Positions 33,975-44,392 of a stretch of DNA of 64,000 nucleotides are shown here, one piece after another. Every line of letters begins with the position of its first letter. Position 1 is the stretch's first letter. Made by a program: the position numbers and the translations under genes. The notes beneath the pieces are model-generated. The model saw only the letters and a program-made list of their open reading frames with translations. It was not told where the DNA came from and searched no databases. Source of the stretch: Ceratothoa steindachneri (Eukaryota; Arthropoda; Malacostraca; Isopoda; Cymothoidae); the NCBI GenBank assembly GCA_963969495.1, contig OZ018331.1, positions 150,905,264 through 150,969,263 of the forward strand, written 5' to 3'.

Positions 33975-34352
33975 TTATTTGCGAAACCAGGTTTCGACGG
34001 AGACATCCGTCATCTTCAATCGCTGGCAAACTAATGGATACAGAGAGATGCGTAGCCTAAGGACATACAAATTTACAAGTCGGAATGTAATTAGGGGGGA
34101 AGGGGGGCGGTATGGAGCAGCGGCATTCTTTAGCAGAGAAAGGACGAATCTTCTGCTTATGAAGGGATTAGTTTTGATTTGCCCATCGGAAGTATTAAAG
34201 TTTGCAATTTCCTTTATAAGAGCTGATTCTATTAGACGCGTATGTATATAGTTGTGGGAATTATAAATTATTTTTGCATTGTCAATGTCAGTTGAATGGT
34301 TTTCATCGGATATGTGTAGGAACAAGCTAGATGATAGGCTTTTATGGCTCAT
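33975..34352 (-). pseudogene. Penelope-like element C-terminal (GIY-YIG tail) fragment
   Basis: The 125-codon minus-strand frame opens with 'LFLHISDENHSTDIDNAKII' and 'YIHTRLIESALIKEIANFN'. These are the conserved H...NH..D....I and R...E...I blocks that end GIY-YIG domains of PLEs, including the metal-binding Glu (IESALI). The frame ends inside the hammerhead-like motif, so protein and ribozyme overlap, as is common for PLE termini. Upstream coding (higher coordinates) is lost after about 34360. Confidence 0.75.
33981..34023 (-). ncRNA. hammerhead-ribozyme-like motif
   Basis: Minus strand: stem I GCGA/UCGC, core UUGAAGA, one U, stem II GACGGA-UGUC-UCCGUC, GAAA, stem III ACC-U-GGU, U at the cleavage position. 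Only the first core C and the extra U break the consensus. Confidence 0.65.
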
Positions 34353-34739
34353 GTCGCATTTGTGTTCCTTGAATTCTCTGGGAGAATCTGCGGCTTTCGC
34401 TAATGTATACTTGATGACAAATTTTGCATGGAATATAATAAACTCCCTGTTCTCTATCGGTGGATCTATTTTTAGACAGACTATTTCGGATATTTTTTTC
34501 CGTATTGAAAGGCATCATTGATTTTGTGCTAACTTTTTAAAAATTAATTAATTAGGGCGAGTATGTGAGTGTAATATAATTATTATTTACAGACTTTTTC
34601 CTTGGGATTAACTGGTGAATAAAAGTTGATTCTGGCTTTATAAGGACATTTTTCTATGAACCAAAGGGGATATTCAATGAATGTTTTTATGATCGTGTTA
34701 ATTTCTATCATAACTTTGTGCCTATCCCGTTTCGTTTAT

Positions 34740-35070
34740 CGCGTGCTTTAAGAGAGCTAAAAAAAAAAAGAAGGATATTCTGCTTATAAAATATGATAAA
34801 ACTAATCAGATAGTCATTATGGACAGCGACCATTATTCTGCTAAATTGAATGATTTGTTAAATGATAGGAACACCTATGAAAAATTGAATAATGATTCAC
34901 TGGCAAACAGAACTAAATCTTTCAATAGTTCTCTCAAAAATATTCTCAAAGGACACTGATCTAATTAAACAATTCAAAGTGTACAATCCCTCTTCACCGT
35001 ACATGTATGGTTTATTTTATTTGCGTTTGATTAGTATAATTTCGTTACAAATATTTTCTGCAGACCTTCG
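34740..35070 (+). pseudogene. Penelope-like element, N-terminal part of the RT ORF
   Basis: 'YDKTNQIVIMDSDHYSAKLN' (34791-34850), then 'RNTYEKLN', then after a frameshift 'LIKQFKVYNPSSPYMYGL' (34957-35010), match the PLE order: the DKGN..V(I/V)(L/M)(D)..DY block, a Tyr-rich YxKL block, and the P.(F/Y)YGLPK block before RT motif 1. It is in opposite orientation to the neighbouring PLE pieces and so is a separate insertion. Confidence 0.65.
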
Positions 35071-35282
35071 GTCTCTGGCATGCGGACTATCTTGCTCTAG
35101 CAACCGGGATTTGGATCTAAAAAAGTTTAAAAGGTTTCCAGTACATATCAGCATCACTCACTATATAATTGTATAACGGGATTTTTAAAGATGGGTGAAA
35201 AATTAATAATTCTTTTTTCCTTAATGGACAAATGACTTATGGTTTTTTTTTATCAAAGTTATTTCTAATAATTATTTTATAA

Positions 35283-35725
35283 TATCACCAGGCAATGGCT
35301 TCGCCACAAGCGGGGAGTTGCGCTTCGCTACTAAGATTAAAATTTGGAATCATCTAAAAAAAAGCAGCCATGGTTAAATTTTTATAAATTTTCTGAACTT
35401 CGCCAATTATAATAATTTTAAAAAGGAACTCGAAACTAAATTTCCCCCGTTTCAAAATATCACGATGCTAAAATATGAGTTATAGAAGATATATAAAAAT
35501 CAATTTTCTGAACTTCACCATTTGTAATTCTTTGGGTTTTAAAAAATTCACAAAATTTCGATACTTATATTTATTTGTGAACTTCAACATTTTGTGTTTT
35601 AATATTATAAAATAATTATTAGAAATAACTTTGATAAAAAAGTCATAACGAAACTAAGATTAAATTATTATTCAAATACTAAAAAAAAATCCACTTCTTA
35701 AATTATAAAGTTAGTGATGATGATG
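35283..35725 (-). mobile_element. Helitron-like element copy (minus orientation)
   Basis: Reverse complement of the 28225-28602 family, with its 3' end CCATTGCCTGG read from 35291 down. The terminal hairpin is decayed. It faces the plus copy at 35980-36411. Confidence 0.45.
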
Positions 35726-35960
35726 AAAAAACAAAATGGTGAAGTTCAGAAATAAATATTATCGAAATTTTGTGAATTTTTTAAAACCCAAAGAATTACA
35801 AATGGTGAAGTCTAGAAAAACTATTCTATATATATCTTCTGCTTCTTCTTCTATAACTTGCTCTAGGTATTTCAGATCCATGCTTATTTTCAAGGCCTAA
35901 AGGCAAGAAAAAACTTTTATGCGAATTCTTTTGATGTACGGAAAAAACAATGCTCATAAG
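35726..35960 (+). repeat. internal repeat of the same AT-rich family
   Basis: 'GTGAAGTTCAGAAATAAATAT' through 'CCAAAGAATTACAAATGGTG' is a further partial copy of the block seen at 28320 and 36110, followed by about 100 bp of unassigned sequence. Confidence 0.6.
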
Positions 35961-35979
35961 TTTTTTTTTATCTAAATTT

Positions 35980-36411
35980 GTCACTAACTCTATAATTTAA
36001 GAAGGGGATTTTTTTTTGAGTATTTGAATAATAATTTCATCTCAGTTTTTTTTTTATCAAAGTTATTTTTAATAATTCTTTTATAATATCAAAAAACAAA
36101 ATGGTGAAGTTCAGAAATAAATATAAGTATCGAAATTTTGTGAATTTTTTAAAACCCAAAGAATTACAAATGGTGAAGTTCAGAAAATTTATTTTTATAT
36201 ATCTTCTATAACTCATATTTTAGCAACGTGATATTTTGAAAGGGGGGAAATTTAGTTAAGAGTTCCTTTTTAAAATTATTATAATTGGCGAAGTTCAGAA
36301 AATTTATAAAAATTTAACCATGGCTGCTTTTTTTTAGATTTTAAATTTTAATCTTAGTAGCGTAGCGCAAGCTCCTCCCCGTAGGGGGAGTGGCGAAGCC
36401 ATTGCCTGGTT
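35980..36411 (+). mobile_element. Helitron-like element copy (plus orientation) with 3' hairpin
   Basis: Ends CTCCTCCCCGTAGGGGGAG, then about 20 bp, then GCCTGG followed by T. Together with 35283-35725 it makes an inverted pair about 1.1 kb long whose outer ends are CCAGGCAATGGCTTCGCCAC and its complement. Confidence 0.5.
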
Positions 36412-37235
36412 TTTATATCCGAAAAAATAAATAAAAACAGCCATGCCTTAGTTTTAATACATTTTTTTAACTTCATAATTTGTGAATTTTTTCTCGTGTT
36501 TAAATACTTCTTGATTTACAATATTTTTGGAATTTATTTTATTCAAACCCTTCGCATCTTCATTCTTAAGTTCAGGAAGAAAAAACTATAACTTAAAAAA
36601 AATGGTAACCCTTAGAAATTATTGGATTGTTAGGGTTTTAAACTCTAAAGCAACTCTTATAAATAACTTTGCTAAAATCTTTGAATATTCCTAAAAACCA
36701 GCCCTGCGTTCTAATTTTTCCATATCTAAATAAACCTCCTAAAAAAGAAATTAGATAAAAGCATTGAATATACGAAAAAACAGCCCCCTCCCCTGCTGTT
36801 TTTTCAAACTCTAAAGGAACTCTTTAAAAGAGCTTGGAAATAAATCTCAAATATACCTAGGTCATATCCAAACTAAGAAATAAAAAATCTATTATTATTC
36901 AACCCCTCCCCCCCCCAAAAAAAAACCCTTCTTAAAATTAATGTTATGGAAAACTCCATAAACTGCATTTGCCTTCTGATATACACATATTTTATTGGCC
37001 TATTTGGCCGCTCAAACGCTGCAACTAAGCCAGAAACTATGGTGTCAATCACAACTTAACACGGATTGTATTGACAAGCTACTGAGCTACATCAGCTAAT
37101 GAACCAATTTTTAGACCTTCTTCATGTACCAATTGGCTGCCAAGTTGCCATTGAGCAAAATTTAACACCGCGTATCCCCCACCGCAAAACAGATGGATGC
37201 TTATCAAAAAATATTTTTGCATCCAACCGACGCCT
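36412..37235. other. AT-rich unassigned sequence
   Basis: No gene or transposon domain is recognised. Confidence 0.3.
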
Positions 37236-37400
37236 ATGCATAAAATATTAGGACAAAAAGGGGGAGGTGTTGGACATAAAAATATTAGGACAGGAGGGGG
37301 CTGGTCATAACATTAGGAAAAGAGAAGGGAGATGTTGGGCATAAAATATTAGGACATGTAGTGGGGGATGGGGAGATGTTGGGCATGAAATATAACCCCG
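37236..37400 (+). repeat. short minisatellite, about four diverged units
   Basis: The words (A)TAAAATATTAGGACA and GGGGGAG(G/A)TGTTGG(A/G)CAT alternate about every 35-60 bp. Unit length is irregular. Confidence 0.6.
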
Positions 37401-38940
37401 AAATGAATTTTTCATAAAATAGTACAAGGTTAGAAATCTCGGCTTTTCGGATAATAAAGTTTCATTCCGGACAGACGCTATTGAAAATCGTTGAATTTTC
37501 TACCCGTGATTTCGCCCAAATCTCTCTTTTTAGTGCGCCGACAAATGAATTTTAAAGTTATTTTTGATGAATCAATAAAGGGTAAAAAATAGATGATATA
37601 TTATTTGACACCTCAATAGGCTTCATATTCTATATGGTAATTCTGACAATAATGGGTTTCAAGAAGATATTTAGGCCATTGATGCAAGTGACGCAGTGGG
37701 TTTCTTACGTCTGTTATCAATCTGTGTTCTGGTTGCTGATGATCCGCTTAACGATTTCGTCCAAGTCTTCTCCCCAACACATGGACGGCCCGTGTTTCTT
37801 TTAAATCACATCTTTTGAAATCTTTTAATGCTTCTTTCATCCTTTCAGTTTTAGCGGTCGGCTCACGAAAGCACCTCCTGTTGTAAATTAACTCAAGCAA
37901 ATATTTAAAAAGGTGTAAACCCTGTAAATGCAATTTTCAAAACCCTATAATAAGTAAATCAGGCAATTTAGTTCAATACTATTACTTCATAATGCGATCC
38001 TTGATGCGGAAGAGTCCAACTTGAGTAAAGTAGTTGATGGTTTTTAATGAAAGTAAGGTAGAAAGAAGCTGCTGCTCTGCATCTTACATTGGGCAGGTAT
38101 CTGAGGCATTATTCCAGGGAGACATAAATGAAAGAATTTGAAATAAATTAGAGATTTTTAGATAAGAAACAACTTCCATTATACGCAGCGTTTCCGCCTC
38201 CCTTTGAAGAGCTCAATATGGAAGCCTAGCTGGAGGAGGGGGGGGGGGCACTGCCCTGGAGGCTCGCACGCCACCTTTAACTTCCTCATCTCTATACTTT
38301 GGGGGGGGGGGTAGGTGTCATTTTAAGGAGTCTTATTAAAATTCTCCTAACATTTGGCACTGGTGGCCTCGCTGGGGGATCGGCCTTCATCGGGAAGGTT
38401 GGATAGGTCATAATTGTCATGAGCCATTCCGGTCCCAATCCCCAAGTAGTCTCCTCTTGAGACTACAATTCCAAAATTTCACTTCTCATAACCTCTACAA
38501 TCTACCTCCTCACAAAACCTCTGGTGCCGATGTCTTTTTTGGTTTCCTCTTCGTAGTTTTAAGTTGATGATAATAATAATGGCTTGTGCTATACGTTATA
38601 GAAACCCGTGGTTCGGATCCTTCGTTAATCAGTAGTTCTCTAGTGAGAATTAAAGGCATCTTAAATGAGTACAGAGCGGTAGTTAAATCCATGCCAAATA
38701 ATAATAATAATAATAATAATAATCTTTTCCTAGGGTTTTTCTTTTCGTTCATTGACCTCCTGGACACAAATTGTCGCTTTTTACTTTCCTACTCTCCCAT
38801 TTATGCGCATTTGTGGATACCTCATGGCCTTTAGTGCGTTTTTTGCTCTAATATGAGTCTCTTTAATATTAAATCCTTGGTAGTGTCGCTTTTTCGTCTT
38901 TTTTAATATTCCCCATATGTGTCCCTTCGCACCATTTGCC
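37401..38940. other. unassigned sequence with one (AAT)n tract
   Basis: A perfect AATAAT run lies at 38698-38722 and a G-run at 38239 and 38300. No conserved coding is seen. Confidence 0.35.
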
Positions 38941-38949
38941 GAGTACCTA

Positions 38950-40156
38950 CTCTTGCGTGTGCAAGTTGATAGAGAAATTGGTAAATGTTAGATTAGCCTT
39001 TTTCCTGGACAGCGGAGGTCATCTGTCTTCCGCACAGTGCGGCTTCCGCAAGTTCCACTCCACGTCGCATGCTCTGCTCCGACTAGAAAATGCCGTCTGC
39101 GAGGCTTTCCTTCGTACACAGCACTACGCCACGGTGTTTTTCGATCTGGAGAAGGCCTATGATACCGCATGGCGATACGGTATCATGGAGACTCTCCACA
39201 CGATGGGGGCGAGGGGACGCCTCCCAATGTTTATATCTGAATTTTTGCGAAATCGTCGATTCCGCGTACGGGTGGGGGGGAGCCCTCTCCGGCCCAAAGG
39301 AGCAGGAAGAGGGTGTCCCGCAGGGAAGTGTCCTCAATGTCACACTCTGCCCTGAGCATCAACGGCATCACCTCGGTGCTGCCAGAAGATGTTCTCGCTA
39401 CGCTCTACGTGGACGACCTTTCGATCTCTTTTGGCGCGGCCCAGATGCAACCTCTGGAGCGTTGACTCCAACAGGCATTGAACCGCGTTTCTCGCTATGC
39501 CGAGGCGCACAGGTTTCGGTTTTCTTTGGCTAAGGCTAAGGTGGTGCACTTCTGCCGCCATCCACGGCTTCACCCCGACCCAGATTTGTTTATTAATGGG
39601 GTGCGCCTTGATGTGGTTGAATCGACCACCGCACCGTTTCCTTGGTCTTGTATTCGACCGACGCCTCACCTGGGAGGCTCATATTCGCAGCCTTAGGGTC
39701 TCTTGTACCCGCGCCATGGACATTCTCCGTTCCGTGACGTTCAGCGCTTGGGGCGCTGATAGGGCTACTGCCTTACTTTTTTATCGATCCTTTGTTCGCT
39801 CGAAGCTCGACTACGGATGCGAGTTTTATGCATCCGCAGCCGAGCGTTTATTGCGGAAGGTGGATTTGATCCACCACACCGGCCTTCGCCTTGCGACCGG
39901 TGCCTTCCGCACTTCCCCTATTGAGAGCCTGTTGGTCGATGCTGGGGAGATGCCACTCGCTCTGCGCCGCGTGCAGTGCATCACTCGCCTGTACGCGCGA
40001 GCCCGGCGCCTCCCTCAGTCGCCCTCAGCTCTCACTGCATCCGCAGCTGATCTCGACGGTGCCTATGCCACCGAGAGACGCCAGTCATACCCTAAGCCCT
40101 TTGGGTTTAGGGCCAGGAAACTCCTTCGAGATGTAGATATAGCTCTCGGGTTGTAG
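38950..40156 (+). pseudogene. I-like LINE reverse transcriptase (two or three frame breaks)
   Basis: 'QCGFRKFHSTSHALLRLENA' (motif 2), 'VFFDLEKAYDTAWRYGIMET' (motif A, catalytic Asp), 'PMFISEFLRNRRFRVRVG', then a frameshift at the G-run near 39271-39277. 'GVPQGSVLNVTL' and 'LYVDDLSISFGAAQM' (motif C, YVDD) follow. A TGA at 39464 and another shift near 39620 precede 'FLGLVFDRRLTWEAHIRSLR' and the thumb. RT would copy the element RNA at the nicked target. The breaks make this copy inactive for RT. Confidence 0.9.
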
Positions 40157-40197
40157 CTCCCCTGGTTCTGCCCAGGGCGCCACCCTGGAAGCGACCT

Positions 40198-41127
40198 TTG
40201 GCTATTTGTCGCCACGCCTCTGCTCCCAAAGCTTGTACTGCGCCGAGAGTATTGCGTTCGACCTTTTTAGAGCACACCTCGTGTCACGCTGGAACCGTGC
40301 CAGTGTATACGGATGGCTCCAAGTCCCAAGAGGGGGTCGGCTTCCACGCCGTATCCCCTCTGTTTGAAGTCAGCGGGGCTCTACCAGGCACTGCGTCTGT
40401 CTTCACGGCCGAGCTGGTGGCAATACACCACTTGGTGCGGGAGATTACGCGACCTGCCCGGTTCGGAGACCGGATTGTGATCTATAGCGACTCACCCAGC
40501 GCCCTGAGTGCTCTCGGGGCATTTGAATCTCCGCTTACCCTGGTTCGCGATATCCGTGACGCCACGGTTTTGGCGAGCCGGGCAGATGTCGAGATTATCT
40601 TCTGCTGGGTTCCTGGACATGTAGGAATTGCGGGGAATGAGGGCGCCAAAGAGTCCGTGAGGACTCTGCGACCGGACCAGCGTTTCGCTCTTCCTCACAC
40701 CGACTACATGGCAGGAATACGGGCAGCTCTTCGGACTGCTTGGCAAAGAAGATGGGAGATGGTCGAAGGGAACTTAAAGTTGCGTGCCATTGCGCCGCGA
40801 CTGTTTCCATGGACCTATCCGCCAGTGCCGCGGCGGCTTCAGGTTGCTTTCTGTCGTCTCCGAAGCGGACACACTCGTGTGACGCATCGCTATTTGATGG
40901 AGCGCTCGCCTGCGCCTTATTGCAACGACTGCATCGTCCCCCAGACTGTTCGGCACATTCTTGTCGAATGTCCCAGTCTGGGTGATCTTCGCGCACGATA
41001 CCTGTCCCGGTACCGGGATGGGCGGGGTCGCTACCGCCTGTCCCTTGTACTCGGGACAGATTCGTGCACACTGACTTGTGGACTTGTTGACTTCTTGGGG
41101 GAGGCCAGCCTTCTCTCTGTTATTTAA
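40198..41127 (+). CDS. I-like LINE RNase H plus C-terminal zinc finger (open frame, 309 codons)
   Basis: The frame is intact over 309 codons. RNase H residues visible: 'VYTDGSKSQEGVG' (Asp 1), 'FTAELVAIHHLV' (Glu), 'IYSDSPSALSAL' (Asp 2), then 'WVPGHVGIAGNEGAK' (His; the usual final Asp after GNE.A is Lys here). The C-terminal part has 'PYCNDCIVPQTVRHILVECP', a C-x2-C...H-x4-C finger typical of I-like elements. RNase H would remove the RNA strand during element integration. The first ATG at 40198 is arbitrary because in the family this domain is the continuation of the RT polypeptide; loss of the last acidic residue may weaken activity. Confidence 0.85.
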   Translation: MAICRHASAPKACTAPRVLRSTFLEHTSCHAGTVPVYTDGSKSQEGVGFHAVSPLFEVSGALPGTASVFTAELVAIHHLVREITRPARFGDRIVIYSDSPSALSALGAFESPLTLVRDIRDATVLASRADVEIIFCWVPGHVGIAGNEGAKESVRTLRPDQRFALPHTDYMAGIRAALRTAWQRRWEMVEGNLKLRAIAPRLFPWTYPPVPRRLQVAFCRLRSGHTRVTHRYLMERSPAPYCNDCIVPQTVRHILVECPSLGDLRARYLSRYRDGRGRYRLSLVLGTDSCTLTCGLVDFLGEASLLSVI

Positions 41128-41375
41128 GCAAGGTTTGTTTTTTTCTGTTTTGTTTTGTTTTTTGCATTTGTTTTTTTTCCTTTAGTTGCACGCTCCTGCG
41201 CCGGGGGTACCTCTCCCCGACGCACCAGCTTGCTTCCTTTCCCTCTTTTTGGGGTGTTTTTTTTTCTCTAATTATATTTTAAAGTAGCCTAGAACTAGGC
41301 CATTTTTAATACGGCGACTAATGCCCAAGTAGGCGGTCGCCAGATGAGCTCTTAAAAAAAAAAAATGAGTACCTA

Positions 41376-41840
41376 TAGGAATTTTTAAGGAAATCTTGAC
41401 GTCACGCATGGAACCACTCTATTCGCACGAAAATGAATCGCGCGAGTGCGGACCTCAAGATTAGAGGGGGGAGGGGCTCTCCAGGAAGAGGGCTCTTCTA
41501 ACCTCTTTCTTTGAAGTCTTTATGGATTTATTTTGCCTTATTTTTCAAGGTTAGGAAATTTGGTGTCCTTTAGTCATCCTGAAGGCAGTCTTAGTCGTTG
41601 TAGTTGCCATCGTCATATTTATCATTCGATTGTTTAACTCTTCATAGATTCTCCCCAACCCCTCTCTTTCGAGAGAGAGAGAGAAAGTAGAGGGAGAGGT
41701 GACGCCCCCTTTCTATTCTATCCTTCTCCTTTTTCACTTTCATCCTATCTCTTCCACTTCTTATACAAAAAGAAAAAAAAACACTCCTATTATGCCACTC
41801 TTACCATTTTTTCCCACTATCTACATATAAGGACCTGGCA
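41376..41840. other. unassigned sequence
   Basis: A short (GA)n run lies at 41670-41690. No gene is recognised. Confidence 0.35.
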
Positions 41841-42449
41841 GCTACCTCACGCGTCAGAAGAGAGGCTTTGGAACCTCTATAAACAACGCCAATCGACGCT
41901 CACTGCTTGCGAGAGGCTAGGACTATAGGTGTTCTAGGCGTTGGGGCACGATGAATGGGATGAGGGTAGTGCCCCGTTAACCCCTTCCCTGGCGCGTAAT
42001 TATTGACCATTCCCAGTGACCGTTGACGGGTGCCTCTGGTAGCATCGGTCCGAGGTGACGGCCCTTTGTTCCCATGTTGGTTGCCAGGCCAATTCAAAGC
42101 CTTGGGTCGAGTCTCTTGGTGTGACGAGATATCTATTGAACGCTACTCCGAGATCCTGGCTGTCGGGAACGGAACTAGTAGGAGTTTAGTACGGGGCGTG
42201 CTTCGTTGTTCACCTGGTGAGAAATCGATGGCCCCTTCGGGGACTGTCAGTGCTGCTTGGTTGGGAGCCACGGTACGCTGAGGTTGACAACTCAGTCGGA
42301 CGAACAGCAGCACATGGAGCGTGCCTTCTGAAAGATCCGAAACCTCTCCGATGGATAGGCGGGAGTGACTCGCGCAGGGCGAACTCACCACCCCCCTTCT
42401 TTTTTATTGAGTGGTCACAAATTATTCCGAGATATAAAGTGTTCAGCAT

Positions 42450-42665
42450 GACTGGAAAGAAAGGACCTGGTGCGCTAAAATATACGTGCTCCACATGCCA
42501 AAAAGACAAGTGGTGCGTAGATTTCCCGGAGGGGTGTTTCTCAAAGGCCACCCTGGAAGTACCTGCACGGACTGCGTCCTAAAGGCAGAATTGCAGGAGC
42601 TTAAAGAAATGTTCAAATCTTCTGAGGAAAAATCACGACGGCTGGAAGAAAAAGTGAAATTCCTC
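42450..42665 (+). pseudogene. CR1-like ORF1 N-terminal Cys-rich finger and coiled coil
   Basis: ATG at 42450 starts 'MTGKKGPGALKYTCSTCQKD'. With one frameshift near 42560 the finger closes with 'TCTDCVLKAELQEL' and continues in a heptad-like 'EEKSRRLEEKVKFL' coiled coil, ending at a TAA at 42666. The C-x2-C...C-x2-C arrangement resembles the PHD-like finger at the N-terminus of CR1/L2-clade ORF1 proteins. It likely binds RNA or protein partners. Confidence 0.6.
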
Positions 42666-42954
42666 TAATCTGAGCATGCGAGTCAAATCCGTCGTCTCGG
42701 AGACAGCATTGCAGAGATGACGGCCACCAAGATAGAGTAACAGGAAACTCCTAACGATGCGGGCGGCTCCTCTGTTGAGCCCTCAAGCACCGCGTCGACA
42801 GAGACAGGCCACCCATCCTACGTCGCAGAGCCAGCTGCTGCTGGGGTTACTCAGGTCGTCAAAAAGAAGAAAAGGAAGAGTAAGAAAGGAAAGACAGCAG
42901 AAACAGTAGATAAAACAGAAGAGAAAGTAAAAACGGAAGAAGAAAAACAAAAAA

Positions 42955-43593
42955 GTGGGCAAGAAAGACGAATCGAAAGAGCCTCTAATGAAAGGGAAGC
43001 CTCTGTCCTCTGAACCCAAATGCGCGAGGGTCATCGGGATCGGTGACTCCAGAGCGCGGGATCTACAACCCTTGCTAGCGGCCCGCCTTCGCACCAGTGT
43101 GAAGGTAAGCTGCCTTCCAGGAAGGGGGAACGGAGAAATAAGGGTAGAGGCTGAGAAAGCTCAGATCTGTGAGAGCTCAGTAGTTGCCCTGATGGCAAGT
43201 GGCAACGATCTCTACCTACGAGGAGGTAAAGTCGGCGCCAGCGAGAAGATTTTGACCATGGTTATGGGAAGAGTTGACGACTGTGGGCTGAAAATCCGCC
43301 TGCGAGATCTTTGTACGGCGGAAGGAGTCTTTTTTGTAGACCCCTACCGCACCTTTACCGGGAGAAACGACATGTACAAAAGTGACGGAGTGCATCTTTC
43401 CTTTAAAGGGAAAGCTGTACTCGTAAACATGATTCAGGATGTTGTGGAGCGGACCCAAAGAAGTGTCAGGTCCCGAGTAAAGGAGGGCGTACGCCAGTAC
43501 ACTCGTGTTACTCTAGGAACAACCTTTTCTGGGGTCACAAAGAGGGGAGTGACCCCGCCACAGAGAAACAAAGCGGGAAACGGAAGAGCGTAG
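42955..43593 (+). CDS. CR1-like ORF1 SGNH/esterase domain (open 212-codon frame)
   Basis: 'VIGIGDSRARDLQPLLAARL' carries the GDS nucleophile block I. 'VVALMASGNDLYLRGG' has block III GxND. 'SDGVHLSFKGKAVLVNMI' has the DGxH catalytic pair of block V. This esterase module is known in ORF1 of CR1/L2-clade LINEs; its role in retrotransposition is unsettled, possibly membrane or ester-related chemistry. The ATG at 42955 follows a lysine/glutamate-rich stretch that was probably part of the same protein, since the finger and coiled coil are just upstream in another frame. The domain itself is intact. Confidence 0.8.
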   Translation: MGKKDESKEPLMKGKPLSSEPKCARVIGIGDSRARDLQPLLAARLRTSVKVSCLPGRGNGEIRVEAEKAQICESSVVALMASGNDLYLRGGKVGASEKILTMVMGRVDDCGLKIRLRDLCTAEGVFFVDPYRTFTGRNDMYKSDGVHLSFKGKAVLVNMIQDVVERTQRSVRSRVKEGVRQYTRVTLGTTFSGVTKRGVTPPQRNKAGNGRA

Positions 43594-43610
43594 AGAGTCC
43601 TACAGTCGGG

Positions 43611-44290
43611 GACTCCCTCAAGGTTCTTGTGTTTAATGTGAGGTCTATCAGAAACAAGTTTCTAGAACTTCGTGGCCTCGTAGCAACAGAAGAACCTGAG
43701 ATGGTGGCCATAACGGAGTCGTGGATAAAAACCTCAAGCCGAGATTTTGAAGGTGAATTCACGATTCCCGGTTACCAGCTCTTCCTGAAAGACAGGCCAG
43801 ACAGAGAGGGTGGCGGTGCGATGTTGTATGTCAAGGATACTCTCAACCTCGACGGATTGCAACATCGTATCCGACCATGAACTACTAGGTGTTGACCTAG
43901 AGATAGGTCCTGCCAGATACAGGACCCTATTGCTTTACAGACCCCCTGCCCAACTCTTAGAACAGGACAGGAGTCTGTACGAGCTGTTGGACAAACTTGT
44001 AAAAGACAGAGTGTGTATCGTCATGGGGGATTTCAACACACAAGTTGACTGGGAAACCAGAGAACCCTGTGGCGAGAACGCACTACTCCTGGAGTTCGCG
44101 AACAACGAGTTCCTGACTCAATGGGTGAGAGAACCAACGAGAGGAGAAAATATCCTCGACTTGGTTTTCACCTCTGAGGATGACATCGTTGAGGACCTCT
44201 CTGTTGGCGAAGAGCTCGGTGGCAGTGATGACCACCGACTAATAAGATTTGTAGTCAAAGTCCCGAAGGCAGATCCTGCAACTAGTAAGT
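43611..44290 (+). pseudogene. CR1-like endonuclease domain, one frameshift
   Basis: 'VLVFNVRSIRNKFLELRGLV' starts the APE fold, 'PEMVAITESWIKTSS' holds the catalytic Glu (TESW), then 'YQLFLKDRPDREGGGAMLYV'. The frame breaks at about 43855 and continues as 'DRVCIVMGDFNTQVDWE' (GDFN Asp/Asn) and 'GGSDDHRLIRFVVKVP' (SDH catalytic His). It would nick target DNA. A single early frameshift is the main damage. Confidence 0.85.
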
Positions 44291-44392
44291 GAGGAAACTT
44301 GATTTGAGAAGAGCAGACTTTGCAGGTCTACGTGCTGGACTGACTGACGCGAGGCTGTTGAAGACTCGTGGGACAGTTTCAAAACCACATTC

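Larger units (their letters stand above)
38950..41366 (+). mobile_element. I-like LINE, 5'-truncated, with 9-bp target duplication
   Basis: GAGTACCTA occurs at 38941-38949 and at 41367-41375. The insert starts within the RT ('CVCKLIEKL'), runs through RNase H and ends in the family tail plus A11 or so. This is the best-preserved and probably youngest I-like copy in the window. Confidence 0.92.
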
